The notes: generated from the letters alone by a model not told the origin. 64,000 nt of DNA from Algicola sagamiensis DSM 14643 (GCF_000374485.1 NZ_KB894492.1:393131-457130); one strand, 5' to 3'. Shown: positions 18,102 through 27,976, numbered from the stretch's first letter. Numbers and translations are program-made.

Positions 18102-18680
18102 ATGAAAACTAAGTTCCTTCTCCCGTATTTATTTTTGGTGATCCTGTCGGGATGTTCATCCAGGATCCCGAATGTGATCATTAATCCTGTCACCACAAAC
18201 ACAGTGCAGCCTTACTTTTTCTCGAATATGTCTTTTCATTTTCAAGTCAATGATCACCGAGAAAATAAAGGGATTGCGGAAATCAAAGAATCCGGTGAAC
18301 CCACATATTGGGTAAAAAGCACGCAGCCAGTCGCACCAAAAATTGAAAATCAACTCCGTGAATATTGGCAGTCAGGTCATGCTACGCTCAATCCAGATAG
18401 CCCAAAAACGTTGACTGTGAATATACTTAGACTTTCAACGCATGTGTTACAGAAGCCGATTGATTTTCGCCTTGAAGGGATATTAGAGTTACAAGTGGTT
18501 GTAAAATCAAATAACACTGCATTTAAGAAGACCTATGTACGTACAAGTAAATACACAAACTCGCTCAAAGTGGATGCGAATCAAATTGAAACGGAAACAA
18601 ATCGTTTGATCGAAAAAGTGTTGAATGATCTGCTCAAAGATCCTGAGTTACGTTCACATCTAAAGGATGATTTTTCATGA
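18102..18680 (+). CDS. yajG: YajG family lipoprotein
   Basis: 192 residues from the ATG at 18102, which overlaps nothing and lies 4 bp after the rlmG stop. The signal peptide MKTKFLLPYLFLVILSGCSS ends in the lipobox LSGC. The rest is a soluble periplasmic domain of unknown role, conserved next to ampG and bolA in gammaproteobacteria. The stop overlaps the next start by 4 bp (ATGA). Confidence 0.85.
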   Translation: MKTKFLLPYLFLVILSGCSSRIPNVIINPVTTNTVQPYFFSNMSFHFQVNDHRENKGIAEIKESGEPTYWVKSTQPVAPKIENQLREYWQSGHATLNPDSPKTLTVNILRLSTHVLQKPIDFRLEGILELQVVVKSNNTAFKKTYVRTSKYTNSLKVDANQIETETNRLIEKVLNDLLKDPELRSHLKDDFS

Positions 18681-19279
18681 AAAAACTTTTACTGATCAGC
18701 TTCATTCTTTTTGCTGTAAAAGCGTTTGCAGCAATTGATGGCGCGAAAGTACAAGAAGGAAACCTATTTCCTCAAGTCAAAATGACCACCAATCAAGGCG
18801 TGATCATTGTCGAGTTAAATCGCCTTCGTGCACCACTGACAGTGAATAATTTCTTATCGTATGTGTCAGACAAATCGTACGAAAACACCGTCTTTCATCG
18901 TGTCATTGAAGATTTTGTTGTTCAAGGAGGGGGGTATTCAAATGGATATGATGCGTTACCAACGAATAAGCCAGTTTTTAATGAATCAGGGAATGGCCTC
19001 AAGAACGGCACCGGGACAATTGCACTGGCGAGGCAACGAGATCCTCATTCTGGAACTCGTCAATTTTATTTTAATCTTTCGGATAATCGGAATCTGGATC
19101 CTGGCAGAAATTGGGGATACTGTGTTTTTGGAGAAGTTGTCGAAGGACAGGATGTTCTCAAAAAAATGGGGGTAGTAGAAACCGATGTTCATCCTAAATT
19201 AGGATGGCCAGATGTACCCGTTGAACCGCTTATCCTAAAAAAGGTGGAGGTAATGCCAGTCAAACCCCGAGCCAAGTAA
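18677..19279 (+). CDS. ppiA: Periplasmic peptidyl-prolyl cis-trans isomerase (cyclophilin)
   Basis: 200 residues: signal peptide MKKLLLISFILFAVKAFA, then a bacterial-type cyclophilin with FHRVIEDFVVQGGGY (catalytic Arg in FHRVI), GTGTIALARQRDPHS and RNWGYCVFGEVVEG. The signal peptide argues for the periplasmic PpiA rather than cytoplasmic PpiB. It overlaps yajG by 4 bp. Confidence 0.92.
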   Translation: MKKLLLISFILFAVKAFAAIDGAKVQEGNLFPQVKMTTNQGVIIVELNRLRAPLTVNNFLSYVSDKSYENTVFHRVIEDFVVQGGGYSNGYDALPTNKPVFNESGNGLKNGTGTIALARQRDPHSGTRQFYFNLSDNRNLDPGRNWGYCVFGEVVEGQDVLKKMGVVETDVHPKLGWPDVPVEPLILKKVEVMPVKPRAK

Positions 19280-19449
19280 GTTCGGTTCTTTGCTTATTCT
19301 GAAACGATCTCTCTGCTTGGGAAAAACTGGCTATACTAAAATCGTGTTTCGTCCTTTCGATCAAACATGGCATATTCGATCAGGCACAGTTTCTCGTTTG
19401 CTCGGAAGGGAAAAGAATAATAATTCCTAAGGATCTAGGAGAATAAGCT

Positions 19450-19773
19450 TTGAACATACATGAATTTATTGAGCTCAAAGGAAGGCAACTTGCCTATTAT
19501 GTCAGTGCATTCCTCGCAAACCGGATCCCGTACTCTGAGATAAACCTATTTACTTGGGATACGCTGGAAGAGTGGTCGGTCTTGGAAATTGCCCCCAATC
19601 AGCCTTATTCTACGAAAGAAAAGGTCTTTTGGCACTTGTTACATCAAGTCAACTTCTGGTCGGAAGGGATCTTATTAGAAGATGAACAAGTCCAACATGA
19701 AATTCAAACCTGCATCCGTGTGTTGACAGGCTACAGAACGGAACTCACCGAATTTTGCGGTATTCGTCCATAA
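19450..19773 (+). CDS. Conserved small cytoplasmic protein of unknown function
   Basis: 107 residues, function not recognised. The likely start is TTG at 19450, with AGGAG 8 bp upstream; no ATG is in a better position. The sequence is Trp/Tyr-rich (FTWDTLEEWSVLEIAP, KVFWHLLHQVNFWSEG) and looks alpha-helical, with no signal peptide or membrane segment. It is followed directly by ampG and may be cotranscribed with it. Confidence 0.7.
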   Translation: MNIHEFIELKGRQLAYYVSAFLANRIPYSEINLFTWDTLEEWSVLEIAPNQPYSTKEKVFWHLLHQVNFWSEGILLEDEQVQHEIQTCIRVLTGYRTELTEFCGIRP

Positions 19774-19814
19774 GCGAATACCGTCTCTACTATTTTTACT
19801 CGAGTCGTATCTAT

Positions 19815-21128
19815 ATGTATGCAACCATGTTTGTGAATAAACTGAAGGTTGTTTCGGAATCTATTCGGACACCTCAATTCTTTGTTTTTTTATTTCTTGG
19901 ATTCGCTGCTGGTCTACCTTATATGCTGGTGTTTTCAACACTCTCGTATTGGTTAGCAGAAGCCGATATTAATCGTAAACTCATTGGCTTATTAAGCCTG
20001 GTCTCTTTGCCCTATACCTTAAAGTGGATCTGGGCACCTTTATTGGATCGCTATCGGATCAATTTCTTTGGGGCAAATTTTGGCCGTCGTCGAAGCTGGT
20101 TGATCTGCACTCAAATTGGTTTGATATTGATGATCCTATTTATGAGTTTTCAGGATCCAAATCAAAGTGTTATCGTATTGGCTGCTTGCGCGCTCTGCTT
20201 GGCATTTTTTTCTGCAACACAAGATGCACTGATTGATGGTTTCCGCATTGATGTTGCTGAACAAGATGATCAAGCACTATTAGCTGCGTCTTATTTAATC
20301 GGTTACCGCTTTGCAATGATCATGGCATCGGCTGGCGCTTTATTACTGGCTGACTTTTTTGCCAATGGAAATGAAGCGTATACTTTATCTGCTTGGCAAA
20401 GTACTTATCAGGTACTTGCTGTGATAATGATGATTGGTTTGGTGACAACCTTTTTTGCTGCTGAGCCTACAAACATTGCAAAAGAGTCGAAAACGCTATC
20501 ATTTATTGAATCCTTTATCACACCATTTCGTGATTTCTTTCAACGCTTTCATTGGAAGCATGCGTTACTTATCGCTGGGATCGTTGCGACATACCGTTTG
20601 TCAGATATTGTTTTAGGTGTGATGGCCAATCCATTTTATGTGGATGTTGGTTTTACAAAAACCCAGGTTGCAGCAATTTCTAAGGTTTACGGTGTGATCA
20701 TGGTCTTGGTTGGTGCGGCTGTTGGTGGCTTGCTTGCACACTATTTTGGAACACTGAAGGTCTTGTTTTTGGGCGGGCTGCTCTCAGCAGTCACAAATAT
20801 ACTCTTTGCTCAATTATCTGTTATCGGTCCTAATACACTTTGGTTGACTGGGGTGATCTCCATGGACAATCTGAGTGCAGGTATTGCTACGAGTTCATTT
20901 ATCGCATTTTTATCAAATATCACGAATAAGGAATTTTCAGCGACACAATATGCAGTCCTTAGCTCTGTGATGCTGTTATTTCCGAAGTTTGTAGGGGGCT
21001 CGTCTGGTGTGATGGTTACGTCGCTTGGCTATGAAAAATTTTTCTATTTCACTGCGTTAATGGGCATCCCTGCTTTGGTACTCATTGTCCTACTAAGCCG
21101 AAGCCAATGGTACCAGCGACAGGATTAA
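19815..21128 (+). CDS. ampG: Muropeptide permease AmpG (MFS)
   Basis: Inner-membrane permease importing anhydro-muropeptides for cell-wall recycling and AmpR/beta-lactamase signalling. About 437 residues with 12 hydrophobic segments; LGFAAGLPYMLVFSTLSYWL at the N-terminus, KWIWAPLLDRYRINFFG and DALIDGFRIDVAE are AmpG-type. The exact start is uncertain: ATG at 19815 or 19827; the in-frame codons back to 19755 overlap the preceding gene. It ends 1 bp from the convergent Xre gene. Confidence 0.9.
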   Translation: MYATMFVNKLKVVSESIRTPQFFVFLFLGFAAGLPYMLVFSTLSYWLAEADINRKLIGLLSLVSLPYTLKWIWAPLLDRYRINFFGANFGRRRSWLICTQIGLILMILFMSFQDPNQSVIVLAACALCLAFFSATQDALIDGFRIDVAEQDDQALLAASYLIGYRFAMIMASAGALLLADFFANGNEAYTLSAWQSTYQVLAVIMMIGLVTTFFAAEPTNIAKESKTLSFIESFITPFRDFFQRFHWKHALLIAGIVATYRLSDIVLGVMANPFYVDVGFTKTQVAAISKVYGVIMVLVGAAVGGLLAHYFGTLKVLFLGGLLSAVTNILFAQLSVIGPNTLWLTGVISMDNLSAGIATSSFIAFLSNITNKEFSATQYAVLSSVMLLFPKFVGGSSGVMVTSLGYEKFFYFTALMGIPALVLIVLLSRSQWYQRQD

Positions 21129-21129
21129 A

Positions 21130-21369
21130 TTATCCTTTTAAGACATGCTTCAATCCTTCTTGAGGATCGATTTCTAACGCTTGGCAATATCGAACAAACT
21201 CAATGACGTCGAGACGGCGTTCTTGATTTTCGATTTTGCCAACGAAAGAATGTAGTGTGCCTAAGATTTTAGCAAGACTTCGCATAGTGTGACCCTTTTC
21301 ATGACGCTTTTCCTTTAGCCAAGCGGTGAGTTTGCTATTTTCGTCTGAGGAGACTGTTTTACCCATCAT
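21130..21369 (-). CDS. Small Xre-family helix-turn-helix regulator
   Basis: 79 residues with a single HTH domain: LTAWLKEKRHEKGHTMRSLA, then LGTLHSFVGKIENQERRLDV as the recognition-helix region (SFVGKIENQERR). No extra domain. Two adjacent ATG codons (21369, 21366). The target is unknown. It is convergent with ampG and has about 290 bp of AT-rich sequence upstream. Confidence 0.8.
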   Translation of the reverse strand: MMGKTVSSDENSKLTAWLKEKRHEKGHTMRSLAKILGTLHSFVGKIENQERRLDVIEFVRYCQALEIDPQEGLKHVLKG

Positions 21370-21661
21370 TACTGATTACTCCCAATTTACCCCATGTACT
21401 ACGATGCCCTAAAAAGGACGGTTAAAAAATCTGCCAAAAAAGTTCTAATAAAGTGTTATCTATCTTATAAAAGGTATAGATGACAAAAATGAAATTTTAC
21501 AGCGTATAAGACTAATGGGCAATGTAAAAAGTATGAGTTTTGTGCTGAAATCCAATTGTACATATTCTGGAAAAATAAAATTATTAACGCTTATTGATTA
21601 AGCCTGATGACTTGATTAAAACACCTGACTATTCGGTTGTTTCAAAGGAGAAAACCATCTT

Positions 21662-21832
21662 ATGTTCCGATTTTTATTCTTATTACCGATCATTATGTGC
21701 TTAGCTTGGTATTGCTATCTTCGTCATAATAACTGGAGTATAAGTCAGGGAAAAAGTGGCTTTTACTTTATCATTCAGTTTAATCTTGCAATTGGATTAA
21801 CTTTGATAGCACTATACTTTTTAACTCAATGA
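21662..21832 (+). CDS. 56-residue membrane protein
   Basis: Short gene with a clear ribosome site (AAAGGAG about 10 bp before ATG 21662). It encodes MFRFLFLLPIIMCLAWYCYL, a charged turn RHNNWSISQGKSG, then FYFIIQFNLAIGLTLIALYF: two membrane segments. It is flanked by non-coding AT-rich DNA on both sides. Small two-segment proteins of this layout are common in Vibrio, but no function is recognised. Confidence 0.6.
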   Translation: MFRFLFLLPIIMCLAWYCYLRHNNWSISQGKSGFYFIIQFNLAIGLTLIALYFLTQ

Positions 21833-22001
21833 GTTATATTATTCGCCTTACCGAAAACATACAGTTAAGTTTGGGTTGTTTCCTATTTAAATACGGAAGA
21901 ATATTTATAGGGACAACAAAATTAACTCAATTTCACTTTTTTACAAAATATATACTTAACACAGTTATAGGAAAATAGCATTAATTTTGTATTCAAAAAA
22001 G

Positions 22002-23780
22002 TCACTCTTTTTGTTGGTTGGGGTCTAAGGGTAACGATAAACAGAAATGCGTCGATGTGTTTTCCTCTGATTCGACAGTCAATGTTCCTCCCATTTTGAT
22101 GGCAAGGTCGTAACAGACGGATAGACCAAGGCCGACGCCTTTGCCAATTTTCTTCGTGGTAAAAAATGGATCAAAAATCTGCTTCATGATTGATGCAGGC
22201 ATCCCTGGTCCATTATCAATAACGAACAAACGGTAATACGCTTTATCCTGCTGAAGCTGGATCTCAATCGTCCTCTCATCAATGGGCTTGTCGAGCTCTT
22301 TGAGTACCTGTGCTGCATTTTTGAGTAAATTTGTCAGTATTTGCTGAACGAACCCACGATGAGCAATGATTTCGACATCTTTCTCAACATCAACTTGGAC
22401 CTGACAGGCATCTTGCAGCTCGTATTTCAAAATACGAAGCGTTTCATCAACAAGCTCAAATAAGTCAAAGGAAGCAGACTCAAGTGGTACTTTGCGAGAA
22501 AATTTACTGAGATCGCTAATAATATCTCTCACACGTAATAACCCTTCTCGAGAATCATTGACGATGGCACGAATATCCTCATAGATAAAATCAATGTCAC
22601 TTTCTTTTTGAAAGCTTTCAATATTTTTCTTAATTTGTTCATGCATGTCTGAGGAAGGTATCGATTTGAGTGAGGACATGAGTTGATCATGGAGTTGCAG
22701 CATCTGAACCATGGTATCAATATATTCATCCAAAGGACTGAAGTTGCTGAGGACGTAAGAAAGAGGATTATTAATTTCATGTGCTATCCCCGCTGCCATC
22801 TTCCCAACAGATGCCATCTTCTCAACATGGATCAGGTGATCTTTGGTCATCTCCAGCTCTGATAGTGTTGATTTAAGGCGTTGATATTGAGACTTCAGAC
22901 GGTTTTCGGAATATCGACGCTCCATCAATACACGCAATTGTTTTGCCGCATCTTTCATGACTGAAATATTTTCTACCGTGATATTTCCCATTTTGTTCTC
23001 ATCAATAAAACAAAGGATTGAACAAAGGTTTTTTCCGTAAATGACAAGCGGAAAAGCGAGGGAGGCACCAATATTCGTGCGAAGGTGCTCAGCGATATGC
23101 GGAGGGCTCGTTTCATCTGAAAAAAGATCAATATCTGGTGTCTGATACTTGAATGACTTACTGGCGTAGGTTGTGACTGCTGTTTGGACAGGTTCGGGGA
23201 ATGGGAGAGGAAAGGCAATCGTATGGTTTACCAAGCATGTTTCATTGGCATCACTTTGAACAACCACAGTTGCATGAGCATGACAAAATGAATGAAGAGA
23301 TTGTGAAAATGCCGCTATCAGTTCTTGCATAGGGGATCGGCTTTCAGAAAACTGGGTCACGGAAACAAGGAGGTTGGTTTGCAACTGACTTTGAACGAGT
23401 GCTTGATGATTGATCTGTATCTTATTAATGAAGCGCTCGACTTGCGTTTGTATGATTGGTGGTTCAACAGATGAAAGATCAAGCCAAAGATCAGCCCCTA
23501 AAGCTAAACAGTCCGAGATGTCCTGATTGACTGCATTGGATCCATAAAGCAAGATCCCCATCACGGGGTTCGCAAGCCCTTCTCTGATATAGCCAATGAG
23601 TGATTTTATTTCGGTTTGGGAACAATCGAGATCCATCAATAGCATGTATGTATCATCACGGCGGAGTTGTTTCTTCAGCGGTTTCACCTGATCAACCTGT
23701 GTGATAGGGTGCTGTGATGGTATATATTCGACGATCTTCTCGGGTGACTGGCTAAAATTGAGAATATGAAGTGTGAGCAT
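22002..23780 (-). CDS. Hybrid sensor histidine kinase with REC-like and GAF-like N-terminal domains
   Basis: 592 residues, no membrane segment, so cytoplasmic. Order: a receiver-like domain at about 1-115 (LLMDLD with Asp50 where a phosphoacceptor would be, but lacking the usual following MP and the conserved Lys, so perhaps degenerate); a GAF-like domain at about 145-285; a coiled coil at 290-325; HisKA with the phospho-histidine His334 in [14 protein letters not shown]; and HATPase_c with N box [23 protein letters not shown] and GKGVGLGLS. The NtrB/DctB-like H box is typical of kinases acting on separate response regulators, none of which is nearby. It is divergent from a BLUF photoreceptor gene with a 79-bp gap. 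Confidence 0.88.
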   Translation of the reverse strand: MLTLHILNFSQSPEKIVEYIPSQHPITQVDQVKPLKKQLRRDDTYMLLMDLDCSQTEIKSLIGYIREGLANPVMGILLYGSNAVNQDISDCLALGADLWLDLSSVEPPIIQTQVERFINKIQINHQALVQSQLQTNLLVSVTQFSESRSPMQELIAAFSQSLHSFCHAHATVVVQSDANETCLVNHTIAFPLPFPEPVQTAVTTYASKSFKYQTPDIDLFSDETSPPHIAEHLRTNIGASLAFPLVIYGKNLCSILCFIDENKMGNITVENISVMKDAAKQLRVLMERRYSENRLKSQYQRLKSTLSELEMTKDHLIHVEKMASVGKMAAGIAHEINNPLSYVLSNFSPLDEYIDTMVQMLQLHDQLMSSLKSIPSSDMHEQIKKNIESFQKESDIDFIYEDIRAIVNDSREGLLRVRDIISDLSKFSRKVPLESASFDLFELVDETLRILKYELQDACQVQVDVEKDVEIIAHRGFVQQILTNLLKNAAQVLKELDKPIDERTIEIQLQQDKAYYRLFVIDNGPGMPASIMKQIFDPFFTTKKIGKGVGLGLSVCYDLAIKMGGTLTVESEENTSTHFCLSLPLDPNQQKE

Positions 23781-23859
23781 AGGACTTGTTCCGGCCGATT
23801 TCTTATCCTTTTATTATCAACTATCCTTCAATAAAGTGTACCTGAAACGGGTTTTTATA

Positions 23860-24276
23860 ATGAAGCTTGTTCGTTTAACTTATTTTAGCCGTGCGACACG
23901 TACGATGACACTTGCTGATTTAAAAGACATTTTGACTATTGCCAGAACAAATAATCAAAAGCTGGGGCTGTGTGGCATGCTGTGCTATGACAATCAGTAC
24001 TTTCTACAGTCCTTGGAAGGGGAGAGAGAAACCGTCAATCAACTTTATTTGGATATTGTTGATGATCCTAGACATGATGACATCGTGATTAGCCAATATG
24101 AGTATATTGAACGTCCGATGTTTCAAGACTGGCAAATGGGTTATGCGGGGAGTTCTCCAACATTTGAATCATTATTGAATAAACTCAATCTGACCCAATT
24201 TGAGCCAGACAATATTCATCCAGAACAGGGTTTAGAAATTTTAAAGCAGCTTGCTCAACATCAGGACAATATATAA
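23860..24276 (+). CDS. BLUF-domain blue-light receptor (short PixD-like type)
   Basis: 138 residues from ATG 23860 (MKLVRLTYFSRATRTM). The flavin-site residues are at the positions known in PixD: Tyr8, Asn32, Gln50 (YFLQSLEG), Trp91 and Met93 (DWQMGY). After the BLUF fold there is only a short helical C-terminal extension (about 100-138), no output domain, so it should signal through a protein partner. An in-frame extension back to 23773 would overlap the kinase gene and is unlikely. The divergent kinase at 22002-23780 is the obvious candidate partner. Confidence 0.92.
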   Translation: MKLVRLTYFSRATRTMTLADLKDILTIARTNNQKLGLCGMLCYDNQYFLQSLEGERETVNQLYLDIVDDPRHDDIVISQYEYIERPMFQDWQMGYAGSSPTFESLLNKLNLTQFEPDNIHPEQGLEILKQLAQHQDNI

Positions 24277-24310
24277 CCGCTCACGGTGTATGTTGCGAGC
24301 GGTATTTGGT

Positions 24311-25951
24311 TTATGGTTTACAAGGTGAAGCACCTTGATCAACCCAAACATTTGTCTCCCCTGGTTGATCCCCTTTTGACCACCACTGGTTTTGCCACTT
24401 TCGATCTTGATAGTGGACTATCGATTTTTCTGGGTATGATGCTTCGCGCTTCCAAGGTTGTTGGATTTGACTCTTCAGTTGCCAACTCTCTGCGGTAAAG
24501 CTAGGCTCAGCCTTGGTCCAGTACTTTGCTGCCCAGATGAGTTGTTGATGGTTGACACGATCGACTTCTTGATAGGCTTTTCCATTCACCCAAGTAGGAT
24601 AATGATCTGCATTTGGATCTGTTTGAATACAATCTAATGTGCTTTTTTGCACAATGATTTGTCCATCCGCTTTTGTGATCGATTGTCCATCACTGACTGA
24701 TAGATTGTAATGAAAAGCTTGGCTTTGGGAAAGGGCAGGTGCGGTAATTTGCACTTCCTTTCCACCCTCAGGATGAACGAAAAACCCTTTTGGAAAAGAC
24801 CATTCGAATGATAATGGATCTTGATCGACGTCGGTTGCTTCGACTTGGATTGTGGCAGTTTGACCACTCAATACGTTGATCTTTTCTGAAAAATTGATGA
24901 TTTTTGGTGGCATATTGTCTGTGGGCTGACGCACATCTAAACGAAATGTCATCTTTTTATGCTTCGAATAAACACGATTCGTGAGTCGGTTTCTTGCGTT
25001 ATAATCAATGGTTCCTTGAGCGTTTAATTCTCCGACTTGAATCGTATCGGATGTTTGATTGATTTGCTGTGCCAGTGTATCAGCCCAAATAAAGTCAGTT
25101 TCGTTATCTTGATCGATGCGGACTTTTTGGATCATTTGTTCATCCCCTTTGTGATCGAAGGCTCGTGCCCAGACCTCTTCTCCTGCTTTGGCGGATAGTC
25201 CTGGTTGAATCATTGGGGCGAGTTGGTGCCATGTTGGCTCTGTGACGTTATCTTCAAGTACAATGTCACTACAGTTATAGAAGCCTTCTCCCGCTGGATC
25301 GTTTCTTTGCCAGCGCGTATAAAGGACTGCTCGGCCTTGCCTGTTTTGTGGGATTTTGACCTTGAATCGGTAGTAAGGATTACCATCAATTGTAACCGTT
25401 GGTTGATCGGCGCGTTCAGCAATTAAATCTAAATCATCCCAATGGAGCAGATCACTCGAAGGATCAAATTCTGGTTTAGAAAGGTAAATTTGCCAAAAAC
25501 TTGGATTATGCGGCGTTGCTGCGAAGAACAGTAACTCAAACTGATTGGCGTTATCTAGAATGATTTGTGTTGTTTGCCAGTTCGCGTGTGGAACATCTAT
25601 ACCGGATTTCTTCGCATGGCCACCTGCACACAAGGTTTGATCTGGGATCTTCGCCTTCACGGCGTTCATATTATGATAGTCGGCAACCAATGCAGCAAAC
25701 TCGATTGATTGTACAAACTGATAAGTGCCTGATTTGATAAATGCAGCACGGCAGGCTGAGTTGGGGATCGCTGACCCATCTTGTGGCCACCAGTAACCAC
25801 CATCTTGTTGGCAAAAGGCTTGTCTTGCTTTGGGGAAGGCGACATAGCCATGCGCAATACTTTGAGATGGGGCGAGTAGCAGGAAAAGTGTACTCAACGT
25901 GATCGACAAAAACATGATCAAGCGTGAGCAAAGTTGAAAATACAGGTTCAT
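24311..25951 (-). CDS. Spindolin/fusolin-like AA10 lytic polysaccharide monooxygenase, chitin-binding
   Basis: 546 residues from ATG 25951, which has AAAGGAG 6 bp upstream. The signal peptide ends at IA and the mature protein starts with His34 (HGYVAFPKARQAFC), the N-terminal histidine-brace ligand; the second His is in FFAATPHNPSFWQIY. YWWPQDGS, CRAA and the stretch TRWQRNDPAGEGFYNCSD resemble viral fusolins and bacterial spindolin-like proteins more than GbpA. After the catalytic domain come a GbpA-like linker domain, an Ig/PKD-like domain (about 355-445) and two short aromatic-rich C-terminal repeats (WVNGKAYQEVDRV..., WKREASYPEKSIV...) resembling CBM5/12 chitin-binding modules. Secreted; expected to cleave crystalline chitin oxidatively. 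Confidence 0.9.
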   Translation of the reverse strand: MNLYFQLCSRLIMFLSITLSTLFLLLAPSQSIAHGYVAFPKARQAFCQQDGGYWWPQDGSAIPNSACRAAFIKSGTYQFVQSIEFAALVADYHNMNAVKAKIPDQTLCAGGHAKKSGIDVPHANWQTTQIILDNANQFELLFFAATPHNPSFWQIYLSKPEFDPSSDLLHWDDLDLIAERADQPTVTIDGNPYYRFKVKIPQNRQGRAVLYTRWQRNDPAGEGFYNCSDIVLEDNVTEPTWHQLAPMIQPGLSAKAGEEVWARAFDHKGDEQMIQKVRIDQDNETDFIWADTLAQQINQTSDTIQVGELNAQGTIDYNARNRLTNRVYSKHKKMTFRLDVRQPTDNMPPKIINFSEKINVLSGQTATIQVEATDVDQDPLSFEWSFPKGFFVHPEGGKEVQITAPALSQSQAFHYNLSVSDGQSITKADGQIIVQKSTLDCIQTDPNADHYPTWVNGKAYQEVDRVNHQQLIWAAKYWTKAEPSFTAESWQLKSQIQQPWKREASYPEKSIVHYQDRKWQNQWWSKGDQPGETNVWVDQGASPCKP

Positions 25952-26104
25952 CTTTGAACTCCTTTTGTTGTCAGTGAAAAAGGAGGTAAAAGACAGCGTT
26001 GTCATACCTCGAGACTAAGTATGACGCATTGTTAAGTAAAAGTTAAATTTAAGTTTAATTCAGGTGTTCACAAGAGTAGAACACCCGAAAAGAAAAGGGC
26101 GAGA

Positions 26105-26455
26105 TCAGACGCTAAATGAAGAACCACAGCCGCAAGTTGTTGTTGCATTGGGGTTATTGACCACAAAACGCGAGCCTTCAAGTCCCTCAAGGTAATCGAC
26201 AGTACCACCGACGAGATATTGTAAGCTCATCGCATCAACGACCATTGTCACGCCTTCTTTTTCAATTTGCAGATCATCCGGGTTGACGTTTTCATCAAAA
26301 GTAAAACCATACTGAAAGCCTGAACAACCACCTCCAGTGATGTAGACACGCAGCTTCAGTGCTTCGTTTTCTTCTTCAGTGATTAACTGCTTCACTTTTA
26401 GTGCAGCTTTATCCGTAAATTCGACAGGCATTTGCTGTTGGACGGCTTCAGTCAT
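26105..26455 (-). CDS. erpA: Iron-sulfur cluster insertion protein ErpA
   Basis: A-type Fe-S carrier, 116 residues from ATG 26455 with GAGGAG just upstream. The three cluster cysteines are in [11 protein letters not shown] and the C-terminal CGCGSSFSV. It delivers clusters to apo-enzymes such as IspG. The [17 protein letters not shown] core is typical. No isc genes are nearby, as expected for erpA. Confidence 0.95.
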   Translation of the reverse strand: MTEAVQQQMPVEFTDKAALKVKQLITEEENEALKLRVYITGGGCSGFQYGFTFDENVNPDDLQIEKEGVTMVVDAMSLQYLVGGTVDYLEGLEGSRFVVNNPNATTTCGCGSSFSV

Positions 26456-26662
26456 CTTGCTCCTCACTTATTCAATCGAACCAGTACAATAACAAAAAAC
26501 AAAGTACTGATTGTGTGAATTATCTAACACCTCGGCTCTTCCTGCAATAGGTGATGTTTCAGACAGAGGAATCGAAGACTGTTTATTTACAGCAAAAACA
26601 GCCTCAACTTATACACAAGAGGATGTATAAAGAGCGATAAGGTTGATATGAAGGAGCAATGA

Positions 26663-27058
26663 TCACGCAGGGTATAAGTGTGCCTGCATTGTTGCTTTAT
26701 GTTCGTCACTGAGTGGGACGGAGCATTTGTTCTGATGATCAAAATGCACCATAACCGTTGTGCCTGAAGCGCGCTTTTCTCCACCTTGCCAAGCTTCTTG
26801 AAAGACGTCGAAAGAAGAAGAGCCGATTCGTTTGATATAGGTGCGTAACTCAACGTCATCACCATAATGCAACTCACCGTGAAAGTCGACGTCGATTCTT
26901 GCGACGATCATATTCCATTTTTCTAGGGCCAAATCGGGGCGAAGAATTTGGAAAATCGGGGTTCTTGCTGCTTCGAACCAGACAGGGAGTACCGTGTTGT
27001 TGATATGACCAAGCGCGTCGGTTTCGACAAACCTTGGTTTAATGATTTCTTGAAACAT
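26663..27058 (-). CDS. Hotdog-fold acyl-CoA thioesterase
   Basis: 131 residues of the 4HBT type: ETDALGHINNTVLPVWFEAAR near the N-terminus holds the catalytic Asp/His-Asn region, followed by DVDFHGELHYGDDVELRTYI. The YbgC/FadM-like family hydrolyses acyl-CoA; the substrate cannot be told. It starts 9 bp after the glsA stop on the same strand, so the two are probably cotranscribed. Confidence 0.83.
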   Translation of the reverse strand: MFQEIIKPRFVETDALGHINNTVLPVWFEAARTPIFQILRPDLALEKWNMIVARIDVDFHGELHYGDDVELRTYIKRIGSSSFDVFQEAWQGGEKRASGTTVMVHFDHQNKCSVPLSDEHKATMQAHLYPA

Positions 27059-27067
27059 ATCAGAGTC

Positions 27068-27976
27068 CTAATAAACGCTAAGTCCCAGTGACTCAACCAA
27101 TTGCTTGATCATTATCATACCTGCAGCTGAGTTTCCATACTCATTTAACTTTGGACTCCAGGCACAAATGACACCCTGATTTGGGATAATCGCGACAATA
27201 CCACCGCCGACGCCACTTTTTGCTGGAAGACCGACTTCAAATGCAAAAGTGCCGGATTGATCATACATGCCACTGGTGGACAGTAATGCATTGATTTGTC
27301 TTGTTTGTTTGACCGTGGTAATTGTTTTCTTGGTAAATGGGCAAATGCCTTTGTTCGCAAGAAAGGCAAATGAATGCGCGAGGTCTTGAGTTGTCATTGC
27401 GACAGAGCACTGATAAAAGTATTGATCCAATACTGTCGGTACATCGGAATGCAAGTTATGGAAGCTCTTCATCAAATGAGCGAGCGCAGCATTTCTATGA
27501 CCATGTTCTTTTTCGGACTGATAAACATCTCGATCGATACGAATTTTGTCATTATTCGCTAATTGTCTGACGAAAGATAAATAAGCAGTGCGACTGGCAG
27601 AGTAACGTTCAACCAAAACATCGCTGACGACAATCGCACCTGCGTTGATGAACGGGTTCCGTGGGATCCCATGTTCCCACTCCAATTGGACTATCGAGTT
27701 GAATGCTTGACCAGAAGGCTCCATCCCTACTCGTTGCCAAAGTGAATCACCCTCACGAAACATCGCAAGGATTAACGAATAGATTTTCGTAACGCTCTGT
27801 ACTGAAAAAGGCGTATCCCAATCCCCAGAGGAAAACTGTTGACCATCGACTGTTGCGACAGATAATGCGATTTGATCTGGATTGACCCGCTGTAAAGCAG
27901 GAATATAGTCGGCAACTTGCCCTGGTGGGTTGAGTTTCCGGGTTTCTTCAAGGATTCGGTCTAAGACTTGCTGCAT
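27068..27976 (-). CDS. glsA: Glutaminase
   Basis: Serine-dependent beta-lactamase-related glutaminase, 302 residues, converting glutamine to glutamate and ammonia. The catalytic Ser-x-x-Lys is in FSVQSVTKIYSL near residue 65; NPFINAGAIVVSD and the C-terminal SGVGGGIVAIIPN are family signatures. Confidence 0.94.
   Translation of the reverse strand: MQQVLDRILEETRKLNPPGQVADYIPALQRVNPDQIALSVATVDGQQFSSGDWDTPFSVQSVTKIYSLILAMFREGDSLWQRVGMEPSGQAFNSIVQLEWEHGIPRNPFINAGAIVVSDVLVERYSASRTAYLSFVRQLANNDKIRIDRDVYQSEKEHGHRNAALAHLMKSFHNLHSDVPTVLDQYFYQCSVAMTTQDLAHSFAFLANKGICPFTKKTITTVKQTRQINALLSTSGMYDQSGTFAFEVGLPAKSGVGGGIVAIIPNQGVICAWSPKLNEYGNSAAGMIMIKQLVESLGLSVY

Noticed and set aside
24311..25951. Annotation as GbpA
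   Set aside because: The catalytic domain has fusolin/spindolin features (CRAA, GEGFYNCSD) that GbpA lacks, and the C-terminal domains differ.
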